A stretch of 64,000 nucleotides of DNA, taken from contig NC_132901.1 in assembly GCF_030463535.1 (NCBI RefSeq), forward strand, positions 6,295,364 to 6,359,363, given 5' to 3'. This document shows, piece by piece, positions 24,901-37,400 of this stretch. The DNA comes from Salminus brasiliensis. Lineage: Eukaryota > Chordata > Actinopteri > Characiformes > Bryconidae. Each line of letters begins with the position of its first letter. Position 1 is the first letter of the stretch. The translations under genes and the position numbers were made by a program. The notes beneath the pieces were generated by a model. The model was given only the letters and a program-made list of their open reading frames with translations. It searched no databases and was not told the DNA's origin.

Positions 24901-27900
24901 CTGGATGTCAGCTGCACAGGCCATTTTCCAAATGTCAGCCCTTGTAGCTTCCCCCCGGCCAGCTACCTCATGCTTCACCATTAGCTCATAGTGAGTTGAT
25001 TTATTTATGTTTTGGAGAGGGCGGGAAAGGGGGAACTTTTCCCACCAAATGTCTTGGCTTTGGTACGAGCACGAGTCGGACTTTTGGCTGAGCAACCAAG
25101 AAGATGTTTTTTAGAGGAAGGAGAAAGATCACATGCTTCACCATCTGAAAAGGGGGGAAAAAGTTTTTAAGCATCATATTTTCCTTTTCATTTCTATGTT
25201 TGAAAGTGTAATTGTTCTGGGAGATTGGTAGGCTGTTTGGAACTGGCATTGTAAGTCAGAGCAGGTTTCAGTTACCCCTTTGGCAGCACAACTTTATTCA
25301 GAATTATCTGTGCCAGCCCCCTGAACCGAGTATCAGGAAACTCTTATGGACCTGCACAGTACCAGTCGCACTTCTCCCTCATAAGAATCTCTAAATCCTC
25401 ATAAGAAACAAAAAAACTGTCCAATTGCATTTTTCACAAAATATTTATGGGTGTCGCTTTCAGTTAGATTACTAATTGAGTAATTTGCTGGTTATTTTAT
25501 TTTTATATCAACTTATCTGAACAAATGCCAGTCTTATTTTAAAGATGCTGTGCTTGCTTGACTGTCAGCAATGTGTCTAATTTGAATTGTATTAATTTCA
25601 TGAATTAGAAACAGAGATGTCCAGCTATAATCCTGTGTTTAGTAAGGTTGCAGTTTTTGTGAACAAACCCTTAAAGTACATAGCCAGATATTTGTTTTCT
25701 TGCTTGTTACTGTTGACTCCTTTCCTATTAAATGTCTTTCTTCTCTAGTAGCTGACTGACCATATTGACCGACTGCAAAGTCCTTTGTTTTTATCCGCAT
25801 AAAAACCCTGTAAGCCGTTAGTGAGTAAAGTTTAGATGTGCATTGTATTGTTGGAATTGTAGGGGATTTAAAAGAATGGGTAACAATACTCTTGTTGTCG
25901 TTCCCCTTTTACCTTCTACTCTCTTTCACCTTTAACCATATAGAATTATACTGCATGTTGTCCCTACAAAAACAACATTTTTTAGAATTTGTGTCAGTCA
26001 GGTCTTGGTCTTCATCATGTGTATTGTAGTTTATCACAGGTCTAAAACATAATGGAGAGGGGATCAGTGCCCCTCTATTTTTCTATGCAGGTGCCAGAGT
26101 TTCCAGCACTGGTGTGCTGGAAGGGATAGAACACCTGCCAGGCTGTTGGCCCTGATGGCATGGCGGGTCCAGAGGCATTTTCCCAGGCTCCCCCAGATGA
26201 ATGGTCACTAATAGCCGTGGGAGAGGGCTTTGCGAGCACAGCACAGCGTACCAGCCTGACTCCTCTTGGCAAGCCCTGTGAAGAAGGCTTAATGCCTGTG
26301 ACCCAGCCCCGCACCCAGCGCAAGTGTGCTGCTGGATAGCCATAGTGCCATAGTCTATAAAAGCAGAGGAGCGCAATCCTAAGACTGACTGAGTGTAATT
26401 TGGGCTCCTACAATGTCTTGATGAAACATTATTATTCAGTTAGCAATCAATCAGTGATGTAATCTAGGGGAGAGTTTACTTGATGATAATGCTTGTTTTA
26501 AGTGCTCCCACTTGTCTCTTTTAGAGCATTCTTTGTTGCCATTTTTGCAGTTGCATTTTTTTTTTTGTTGTTGTCTTTGTGTTTAGTAAATAATGCTAAT
26601 GAGTCTTGTTATAGTCCATTATTATTATTGGGACTTTTTTTTTATTTTATATTTCTTTAATGGATTAGTTATCAAAATAATTAGTAAATTCCTTTTTTTT
26701 TGGGGGGGGGGGGGGGGGTCAATATTGACAAGCCTAATGACCATGTTTTAAAGGTAAACAAATTTTATTGATTTTAGTGTATTGTGGTTTGTTTTGCAGT
26801 AAAGGAACACTCCATCTTTATTTTCTCTCTTTATCACTGTTTATTTTTGGTGGATAGTGTGTGAAGTGATTCTGCGTGGCTTCTGACTGACAAGGATGAA
26901 ACACATGTAAGCAGCAGTTACTTCTTCTATGATTCTTCTATTTTGTAGTTTCAAAGAACCCGTTTAAAGTGTTCCTGGCTTGGAGCATGGGAGGGAGGTT
27001 AGTCAAGTATAAGAGTAGATGACACAGAAACCAAGAAGTAGGAACTGCTGAATTCCTAAAGGACTCTCTGAACAGTACAGAACTTGCTGAAAAGAAATAT
27101 TATGCAAATTTTTACTCTGTCTTACGCTGCCTGTGACATTGTTTGAACTTTTTCTTCGTCATTTAGTTTTGCCTCTATGCCGTGTTCATATGCCTTAATA
27201 CCAGTAACAATTTGTAAGCCACCATGTAGCGTAAGGCAGAATTACAGGGAGGCTTGTGGGTTTGTCCGGGTCTGGGTACCCTAGTTAAAAATAAAGGAAG
27301 TAAATGCAAAAGTGGTCATTTTTAAAACCTAAATATAGTAAGTGGTTTTATTGGTAAATACTAAAATGTAGTTTCCCCTGCTGTGTTTGAAAGACAGATA
27401 TAACACTAACCAATACAGTGGGCCATTTTTTTTATTTAGGATAGAGCAGGGCATAGACCACATACTTTTTTTTGTAAATAAGTCATTTATTTTTATTTTA
27501 TACGAACACATATATTTACACATCTCTGGTGCAAATATAAATGAAAATACAAGCTTTTATTTGCCTTTCAGTTTACAGCTAAAAGCAATACGAGTTTGGG
27601 TTAATTGTAACTGATAGAAGGACTTTTGGTAACAGTCACTAGAAAATATGGAGAGTGATGAACACAATTGTTTGAGTAAAAAATTTACATTAGGAAAGTT
27701 TTCTCTCCCAATCCTAGGCCTGTCAATCATCACCAATATCCAATCCCTATTGCTTTGGCCTACGTGACACTAATTTCAAAATCTGAATGTATTGGCTGAT
27801 ACCAAGCAATGATGCAATACTCATGATCTCACTTGTCTTTCATAGTAGCAAAGTACTGTCATATGTAGTAAGTTAAACATGAACTTTACTCTTGTTGCAA

Positions 27901-28389
27901 TGATGCTTCATTTATATGACAGTGGGCAGTGATGGCCCAGCGGTTGGAGCACCAGGCTATTGATGAGAGGGTTGTAGGTTTGATACCCGGGCTCGACAAG
28001 CCACCACTGTTGTGCCCTTGAGCAAGGCTGCAGTGATGGCACCCCAAACATCAGTTCAGTTCATTGAAGCACAAGCCTGCCTCATATTATGTAGCTAGAG
28101 CCCTGTATAATCACTGTGAGAAAACCAGCCTCTATTATACAGTAATAATGCCAGTGTAGATTTCTCTCACTGGTGGAAGGTGTATAAAAGCAGTGTTTCT
28201 CCAATTGAACTAAACCACACACCGCATGTATGAATACCCAAGCGCACACACAGACCTCCATGTTCCAGGTTTTGTGACGTTCTTCTGTCCCGCCACACTC
28301 TTCTGTATGCAATTAAGGCTTTGGGAAATTAAAGCCTGAACCCAGTGGCATTCATGTGACCGCTTCCCCGTTGCAGTCTGGTCAGCCAG

Positions 28390-28423
<34 letters not shown>

Positions 28424-31400
28424 ATTCACAGTCTCTGTGAACTCAGGCTAACTATGCCTCCTGACCAAAGCACTAACTTCAGGAATTAGAGAATCATTTA
28501 TGAGGAGCAGTCTGTTTTTTCTCTCTCTCAGTGTTTTCTTTGGGCTCTTAAGGAGCGTATCGAAAGGCAGATCATGTGCTCTGGGTTAGTTGTGCCTTTC
28601 CCACCTGCATCCACTGTTGCACCAGAAAACCCCTTTGACCCAGAGTTTTATGATTTATTAACTCCAAATGTATACGTTTAAAAAGAGCCATTTATTTTGT
28701 CATCAATATCAGCAAATTGAATACTAGACCTAATACTGTTAGAAATGAAAGAATTAGAGTTTAACTGTGCTTTATAGACTGATTTGTTTGTTAGTTGTGA
28801 TATGATTGTCAGTTTTAAAAGTAACATAGTTTTAGCAATTAAGATTTTACACCAAACCACTTTTAACCAAACCACAAACTAGTTAGTGCTGGGCAATTTG
28901 ACCTTAAGTCAAAATCACGTTTTCATCTCAATTACAATTAATGAATGAATGAAAAGGTGCTTTAGTTGCTTATCTGGCACTCTGTTTTTCTGCTCTATGT
29001 TGCAGACTGGATTTGGTGTCATGTGATTCCACCCATGTTCGTATGCTTGAAGTGCATGAACACAGTGGTGAAAGTACAAAAAGAATTAAAAAAAAATCAA
29101 AATGGTCATCAGGGGCTAAAAGTTGGTTTTAATATTTGTTCTATTGCCCTGCTATCTCTCTCACTGAATTATGCAGAAAAATTCAGTGGTTTTTGTGCAA
29201 TCATCCCTAATGTTGGTTTGCAATGACAAAACATTTTTAAATCTTTTTGTTATTTTGTGCTATGGTTTAGTTTGTTTTGTCTGGTTACACAGCGTTATGC
29301 AGTTCTCACAAGTTTTGTCCTGCCCGCTTCACCAAAGTTTAAAAAAAGAGCAGAAACTGATGTACTGACCCCGACGTGGGGACAATAGAAAGCTATTCTT
29401 TTTAATTTAGTGGAGCATCAACATGATTTTGAAAGCTACAGTTCCTTTACAGAAGTGAGCAAATAAATGAACATCATTGTAACAGTACCTATATGAACAG
29501 TTATTTTTTGCTAAGGCCTCAAAATGGACCACCTTTATCAGCTATATCATGTATTGTCTGGGCCCTGATTTGTACTTTGTTTGTACTTAAATTGTTTAGT
29601 TTCTAAGTCTTTCTTGCTAAGAGGAGCTGGCTTATTTTTAATGCACACAGGCTCATAAACACATAAGTGAGAGGACTTGGTGGGAGAGAGTTAGAGCAGA
29701 GGTCTGGCTTTAATGAGAAGCTGGAATGCCTGGCTTTAATTCACAGCCCCCAGCACAGAGTGGAACAGCACATAAGTCTCAGGAACCTTCCACCACACCA
29801 TTAATCTCTAGGAATCAAACCAAGTCACTATGCTGGTCCTGCTATGCGTGCATCACTTCTAAGGTGCACAATATAACGGTGGAATATATTATTATTCACT
29901 GATGAATGAGAAGGGAATTATTATTCAATAATTATTAGAACCGGCAAGTGTAAGAAGCATTGTGTAAGAAGCATATGATTGTGGCTGTGCAATTCTCGTG
30001 AGCATTGCCCTGTTTATGTAGATTAGATAGTTAGATACCTGTATGAGAGAAACCCAGTTCAATTGCTAGTTACCACAGGAAGGTTTTTTTTTTGGTTAAA
30101 GGGCCGTACCAGTTTTTACAGTCTATATTGTTTTTATTTTTGCTTTTACTTCATGATGCTACATCAGTTATTTCATAAAACATATAAAATCATGTATTCG
30201 TGCTGGCAAAATAAAAGTTTCCACAGTGGTCTATTGTAAGCTTTCATTGCATTTTTTTAGAGGGAGCATATCGAGTAGATAGTGTCATGCACTGCTTACG
30301 CATATGAAGTTTTTCTACAGCGTGAAGATGCAGACAGTCGAACAGATTAGAGGAGATTAAATGTTCAAGACCTTGTTTCATAATCACACTTCTGATGTCA
30401 CTGCTGACTGAAGCCATGTTAATGTTTGTGTAGGTGTGAGCAGTTAATTATCGAGTTAAGATGTTTACATTATTAAACGTGGATTGTTTTACAGAAGGAG
30501 TTGTTGAAAAGGAGCGAATGAGGCTGTATTGTTGAGTATTCTTTCTTCAGTTCTTGAAAACAAGATATTTTGACACACTGCCAGTAGTCTTGTAGCTCCC
30601 CGTTCCTCTTGCCAAAAAGACACAAAAACTATGGCTTAGTACCAAATTATCATAAGGCATATTTTAAGCTGTAATGTTACTAATGGAGGCTTTTTATTTT
30701 GGCCGAAATTGAAGGCAGTGTTATATATTATTATATCAATATGGCAGTGCAATGCGACTACAAGCTTTCATAAAAACTTAGATTCTAGATGGTGGGTGCA
30801 AACAAATACGTTGTCTCAAACAATGTATGGTGTTTTGCTATTTATGAGCAGATGACTAATACATGTGTGCAATTGTTATGATGTATTTACTGCCTCAATC
30901 AGATGAGATAAACCAAAGGCCTGTAGTAACCTACATCTTGTACTTAGAATAATATGAACAAATCGTAATCATTTGCAAAGAAATTCATTTATAATTCTTA
31001 ATATTAATGTAGAAGGTTAATCAAACTAGCTACAGCTCATTTTCTCCTCTTCATGGACATCCTTGTGATGTGTTCCATTGTCCTGTTCCATGGCCATGCC
31101 ATGTTTTGTAACCATGTAGAAAGGGTCACCCAGATGTTAAATCGAACAGTCAAGTGCAAATATTGTTTCAGGTGGACATTGAATAGAATGATAAGAGACA
31201 CTGCCGGCTTGGCCTGAGCTACAGTCATGCAGCATAGTGTGATGTGCTTCCAGGAAAACCCAACTCTGGCCACACACACTCCCACCACAACCTCACCTGG
31301 CCAAGTTAAAGCGGGACACAATGCGAACAAAATATACTTATTAATAAATCTTCAAAAGCTTACATATGCTTCCGAATTTAAAAACAGAACCTATATATTT

Positions 31401-34400
31401 GTGTCATTCTTCCCATATATTATTTATTCTCAGGATTATGGTTTAATTTTATAGTTTTGGAAACACAGAGTAAATGGACACAATGCCTGCCACATTATTG
31501 TGCTTTCCTTGTATGTTTTACTTCAGATTCTTTTTTACATTCTTTCGGTTTGTTGTCTTTTTTCCTCTTTCTTCCATTGTTTTTCCAGGAAGTGGTGAGA
31601 GCTTGGGTGTGCATGTATGTGTGTACACAGATGTATGGAGGCATGTATTTCAGCTTTGGCACTGTGTCTGATAGCCTGTGGGGCGACATGTTGTGGTGGT
31701 GTCTTGTGGTGGATTATGATGGAGCAATCCATTTCTAGGTCGGACAGTTCATCTCCCACATCTCCTTTGTGAACATTTTGTCTTTCTCTCTCTTTTTTTT
31801 TTTTTTTTTTTCCCAAACCCTGGTGGCTCCACACACAAACAGCCATGTTGTGCTTTTGCTTAGCAAACTGCATGGGCTTGTCACAATAATGACATTGTGG
31901 TGGACCACACTAATATCCCATCCTGAATTACACTGCCAAGACAGAACTGACGGAAGTGAACAACGCATTATTTTTTTTAGCCCATTAACTGTGGTAAAGG
32001 GTATCGCTTTAACTGGGTATCACACCTAATAAAGGGTATCACACTTAATTTTTTAATGGAGTGCTAAGGTTGTTTTGGACTTTCTGGTCCATGAATGAAA
32101 GTACCACTTTGGTGAGTCCTTTTACCCTCATTTTCTCAGCTACAAAAAGAACAATGTGCATGTCTTTCTGACATTTTTGCATTCTTCATGAAAACAATGC
32201 AGACAATCATATAAGATCTGTGTGAACTAATCACAGTCAGGGAAGGTTTTGGAACAAATTAAGGTGATTAGACTTTTGGTGCAGTGATAAATGATGATAT
32301 CATGGCTGTAGTAAACAGCGTTTGACAGTGTTACAAGGTAGTGTTATGTGTTTTCAATATGTGAATGGTTACTAATAAATATTAAGCTTCCTCAAAAGTG
32401 CACTAAGTTAGTGTTATGTGTTCTCAATATGTGAATGGTTACTAATAAATATTAAGCTTCCTCAAAAGCGCACTAAGTTACAAGCCAGCTGTTCATTTTA
32501 TTAGCCTGGAGGTGTGAGGTGTATAGCCTTGTTTATTCATCTTTTGAAGAATTATTGAACATAAAAGGCCTCAGACCAGTAGAGTTTAGTACTGGGTGGT
32601 ATTGTGAATCTACAATAATATTGAATATCTAAGTAAGGTATGGAAAACGTGTACTTACATTATTTATTAATATGAATAAATATAAATATAAATAACGCTA
32701 TAGGACCTGTATTACACTTGTTGTTCAGTCTATAGGTTTTGGAAGAGCGCAGGGAGGGGTCATCAAAGTAGGAGTGTCATCTGTTCATTGTCTAACAGCC
32801 CTAAAGGAACTCTACACAAATGCAAATTAAGTAAATGGCAGTTTATCCACAGTCATACAGCCCAGGGATATTATGATCAAGGACATTGAAATGGCTAAGT
32901 TCTAAGGCTACAAACAAAAATTCAAAACTACCACTATCACAACTAAACTCAGTTAATAAAGGATACTCATTCATTAAATGACAGCATACAAAAAATAATG
33001 AGTGAGCTCAGTTTATCAATACATATACTGCCACAAGTGTGTCTGCAGAATTTTTATGTAAGATTTAAACTCATCTAAACAGCATATTGCTATTATATTC
33101 ATGCCAAGAGCAGCTGTAGATCTTTTGTAACGTTTATTGTATTTATTCTAACAATGTATGTCTGTTCCCATGTGCAATATGTACAGTACTGTGACATTGC
33201 AATTTCCTTCCGGATCAAAGTGCTATCTTAAGGTTTAAATAATTATTGTGGTGTTTCTACTTTGTTGCCAGATTGAGCATTCAAGCTATTGTGTGCATTA
33301 CTATGCATTAACGTTTGTGCACCAGTTTTTGAAATAGGAAAAAACACATGGTCGTTCACTAGCTCCATCAGTACAGAGACTATTTCCCTTACACAATTTT
33401 CCCTGATATGTCATACTCTCCTAAGGAGCACCAACAACTTAAAGAAGTGAATGCTAACATTTCACCTAGTATAAGCCTGGGCCACAGGCCAAGAGCAACT
33501 CACAGTTGCATGAGGGTTCCCCCCCTTAAGGTCGAGCAACAGCTGATGTCTCAAGTTGTGCCTTTCTGTGGTTCCCAACTCCGCAGCCAGACATCCTAGT
33601 CAGCCTGTCCTGGGAATTGGCTTGCTTAAATCACCGGGGAAGCCGGAGAGAGAGCACAAATACTTCTAAACTTTATTGGAGTACAGAATAAGGCTGGGGA
33701 GGGAGAGGCATAGAGCAGTTCAGCAAGTCTGATCCACAAGGTTTTCAGAAACATATGAACATTATGAGCTTTGAAAATAAGTTATTGCCTGTCTTATTTG
33801 ACCCAAACAAGGGTACAACAAACAGCAGATTGATACCCATTTGCATGAGTTTAAGGAAAAGCATCCACAAAGGTTATAAAAAGAGAGTGAGTGAGAGAGA
33901 GAGAGACATAGAAAGAGAGAGGGGAAAATGCCCCTGGCCCTGGCCTGCTCAAAAGAAAGACAAATGTTGTGACTGAGGAGTTTTATTTTCCCATAACTCT
34001 TAAAAGCCACGGTTCTGGTCACAGGCTCAAATGATTAAGAACAGATGAGATAAGACCAGTGATATAGTGCACACACTCTTTTCTTTTCTTTCTCTCCTTA
34101 CCAAAGTCACTGGTGGTGTTTAACACATGATCTCTTGTCTTTTCTCCGGTGTTGCTTTTCTGCCCTCCAGCAATTCAGGGACAAACCCATCTTGGGAGTG
34201 CATGAATTTGATATTAAAACCTTCTCCACTCTCAGTGACCTTTTTTTATTTGGTTCATTCTAGTGATGGGGAGAGCCTGAGGAAACATTAGATTTATTTG
34301 AGTCTATGCCTGTCACAATGCTCCAAGCAGCAGTCTCAGGTAGAGCATTCTGGGTTGGCCTTTTGTTGTCATTCGCAATGCTGCCAGAGCACGTGGGAAC

Positions 34401-37400
34401 TTTTTCAGCTGAGGAACGCCCATGATTTGAAACCACAACATAAATATCAACTGCAGGAGCCTGCTTGGCAGGTTTGCCAAGCCCTCTTACAAGATAATTG
34501 CTCTTTTTCTATTATTCTCTTGGAAAAATTCTTATTGATGGTAATTATGTAGTATCTTAGTTACGATGGCTGTAGTTTGAAGTTTCGTTGCTACAGGCCT
34601 TAGTTTACCTTACTTGTTTTCCCTGTTAAAATGTTTTTCAGCTGTGTAATAACTGACATTTTCTGTACAAAAAAAAGAGGTGTGGCTGGAAATGCAAGTG
34701 CATTGAAGTGCATGTGGGCATTGTTTTAGTCTCCACTCTTTATTTTGATAGATTTTGTCATTGTTTTCATAGTGCATGATGGGCATTCCCTATGCATGAT
34801 ACACAAGTAAAGCTCCATAATTAATTTGTTAAACTTCTGCTTGAACATGACGGAACATAAGGCCATGTAGCCAATCATGGCTCTGTCATCATTTCGTGGT
34901 CAAGTGAGAAAACATGAGTAGTTTTAATTTAACAGCTTTGTTTGTGCTGGAAATCTTTATGGCTTTTAACAGTTTAACCACCACAAATGGCTTGACTTTT
35001 TAAATTGAGTTAAATGATAACTTTCCTGGTCTGTGTACATTATAATCTTCGTATAATACCGTGTGATTGAACTGTTTTGTTCTGTTCTACTACTCTTACA
35101 TTTGTAAGAAAAAGGAGCTTTACACAAAATTGCAAATGGTAACCTGACCAGAACCAAACATCAAAAAATGTGTGTATTGATGTGGGAAAACATTCTATGT
35201 GTGGAAGGCTACAGCAAAGCACATCTGTTTAGCAAGCCTGTGTAAAAAATCTTGCACTGCCCTTTAATCGTTTGAATCTAGACTGCATATTAGGACTGAT
35301 ATAGGACATTGACTAATAACTACAAGACAAGACAACTTTTGTGCAATACTACTGTCAACTAGCCACTAACCTTTTGCTAAGAAAGAGTGGTTGTGTAAAA
35401 TGTTTTTTTGACTCCTGTTATCCCCAGACTACATCTCATATTTTAGTCTTGCCAGTATCTTCTAGAGCTACATTCAGATAGACTCAATCAAAGATGAAAA
35501 TTCCTTGTGATTCGTAACCCATTATTATGTTAGTTTTATCAAGATGTTCCAGTCAGTTCTGCAACATTGTTCTCGAGTTGTAAAATGGTGTGTTTGGGGT
35601 GTTGTCAAAATCTGTTATAGTTTCTCAGAGTAGACTCAGTGTCTGGGGATGTGTCCAAGGCAACTGAGCTGATGGATTCCCATGCCTGTTTGCTTGTTTA
35701 CAGCAGCACCAGCAGATAGCTTGCATGGTTGCATGGAGCCCTTTTCTCGCCGACAGATTCCTCTCAGATTAGGCAACACTGGTTTGTCTTTGCCCCAGTT
35801 TGCCTTGCATTCCCAGCACAATGACAGAGCATGGTTAGTAGATTCTTGTCTCTCGGCCTGGTGCCTCCTAAATTAAAACAGAATGAGTGCATAGTTACCT
35901 CTACAATAGCACGCTGAATGAAGTCATTTTGCTGGCCTCCTCATAGAGTGAAGGGTTCAGACAGCAAGATGAATAAAATACCCTTTTGGCTGCCAGGTGG
36001 ATAGATGCCCCACTGGACTAGGCTATTTTTGTCTTCCACTGAACATCATAAATTACCTAAGGTGGTGTTATTGTACATATACAGAAGTGTGCAGTAGGAC
36101 ATTCTACTTCTGTATATGTACAATAACAACTACCTTAGTTAATGAGCAGCAGTCAGTATTATGTAGTAATAATACTTGGAATCACTGGAAGGCGTTAAGG
36201 TGATATCTGTGGAATCTGGCACCAGGATGTTAGCATCAGATCAAGTTCTATCAGTTGTGAAGTGACGCTGCTGCAGGTAAATATTGCAGAAGTTCCTAAA
36301 AGAAACAACTCATCAGACCAGGTGATCTTTTTCCATTGGTCCAAGTAACAGTCCATACACTTGTCTGCCACTATATGGAGTCAAATTGGGGTCTTTAATG
36401 GTGACCCCAATTTAATGGGAATAGCTTTTTTTCACATGCAACATTTTTAGGATAAATCTTTTCTCATGTTTTATGCTTCTGTGGATATGCCTTCTTGATG
36501 TATTCAATAGTGTATTTACAAGTATTGGGTAGTAAAAGTATGTAAACGGGGCAAAGATTCAATTGATTTAAAAATTATTATTATTTGGTAGTATATGATT
36601 TTAAGATATTTGAGCCAGTTCTGGTTAATTCTATTTTTTTTAGTCTCTGTGATGTACATAAGAGCATTTTTTTGTCACAATGCAGAGCACCACATGGATT
36701 TCCTGCTGAGTGCAGGCTGATGTTCATAAAACACACTCTCAGTGGAGATTGTAAATACTTGCAGTGTTTAGTCAGCCTTGTTATGGTAGACTTCAAAAGG
36801 TAGGCAGTCTTGGGCACTATTAAAGTTCCTGCTGTAGCTTGTGCTACATCATGCCTGCTTTGTTCGTTTTAATGCATGACTATTTGCCAATTATGAGGTC
36901 CACCTCTGTAAGGCTACCAATCAAGAAGCGGCCCTAGCTTGGGTTAGAAGCTGCTTTGCATTTGATTCCTTTCTTCTCATGTCCCTCTCTGTCTCTCTTT
37001 CGTCATGTGCAAATTAACATTTGTTTAAATGCCATATCTTAATCTACCATAACTGTTATCAGCTTTCAGAAAGCACGCTATGAAAAAATTCCATTTCATA
37101 AGAGTGTTAGTCAGGTATCAGGAGAATTTTCAGTGAATTTTACCATGCCTCAGACAAATGTGTTTTATTTGGCAGGACGAACCCTTCTCCTGGCAGCATA
37201 CTTCATGAAGCGACATGTCAATCTCCGATGCATTATCAGACAACACTGTCGAAGTGAGTTAACTCATAGTGATATCGGAGGGAAAAAACATGTGAACGTT
37301 AACCAAAGCAAAATGGTTTGACCTTAATAGCCACACATACAACCCACTTTTCAACATTCTGTACAAAGCTTCAGCCCTGAAAACTTGCATGCATACTACA

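Larger units (their letters stand above)
16317..37175 (+). other. slx4ip: slx4ip intronic interval rich in mobile DNA (about 21 kb)
   Basis: It lies between secure exons at 16227-16316 and 37176-37253. It holds the hAT/SINE nest (17175-17928), a dispersed repeat pair (19892 and 23726), an intact-length Tc1 element (20404-21899), a second Tc1 relic, a GC-richer island (26075-26390), a SINE head (27924), the tentative exon at 28532, a 70-bp tandem repeat (32341), and a hairpin (36057). At least one coding exon must be hidden here or in the tentative exon's vicinity. Confidence 0.7.

Noticed and set aside
26075..26376. Minus-strand frames of 82 and 97 aa
   Set aside because: No recognisable protein family and overlapping frames; probably a by-product of GC richness.
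31457..31738. Plus-strand 93-aa frame near a TTTTTCCAG acceptor
   Set aside because: Considered as the missing slx4ip exon, but EVVRAWVCMYV does not match the family.
35682..35876. Plus-strand 64-aa frame after a TTGTTTACAG acceptor
   Set aside because: Considered as the missing slx4ip exon; no alignment to the expected HRPSNAEF-like segment.
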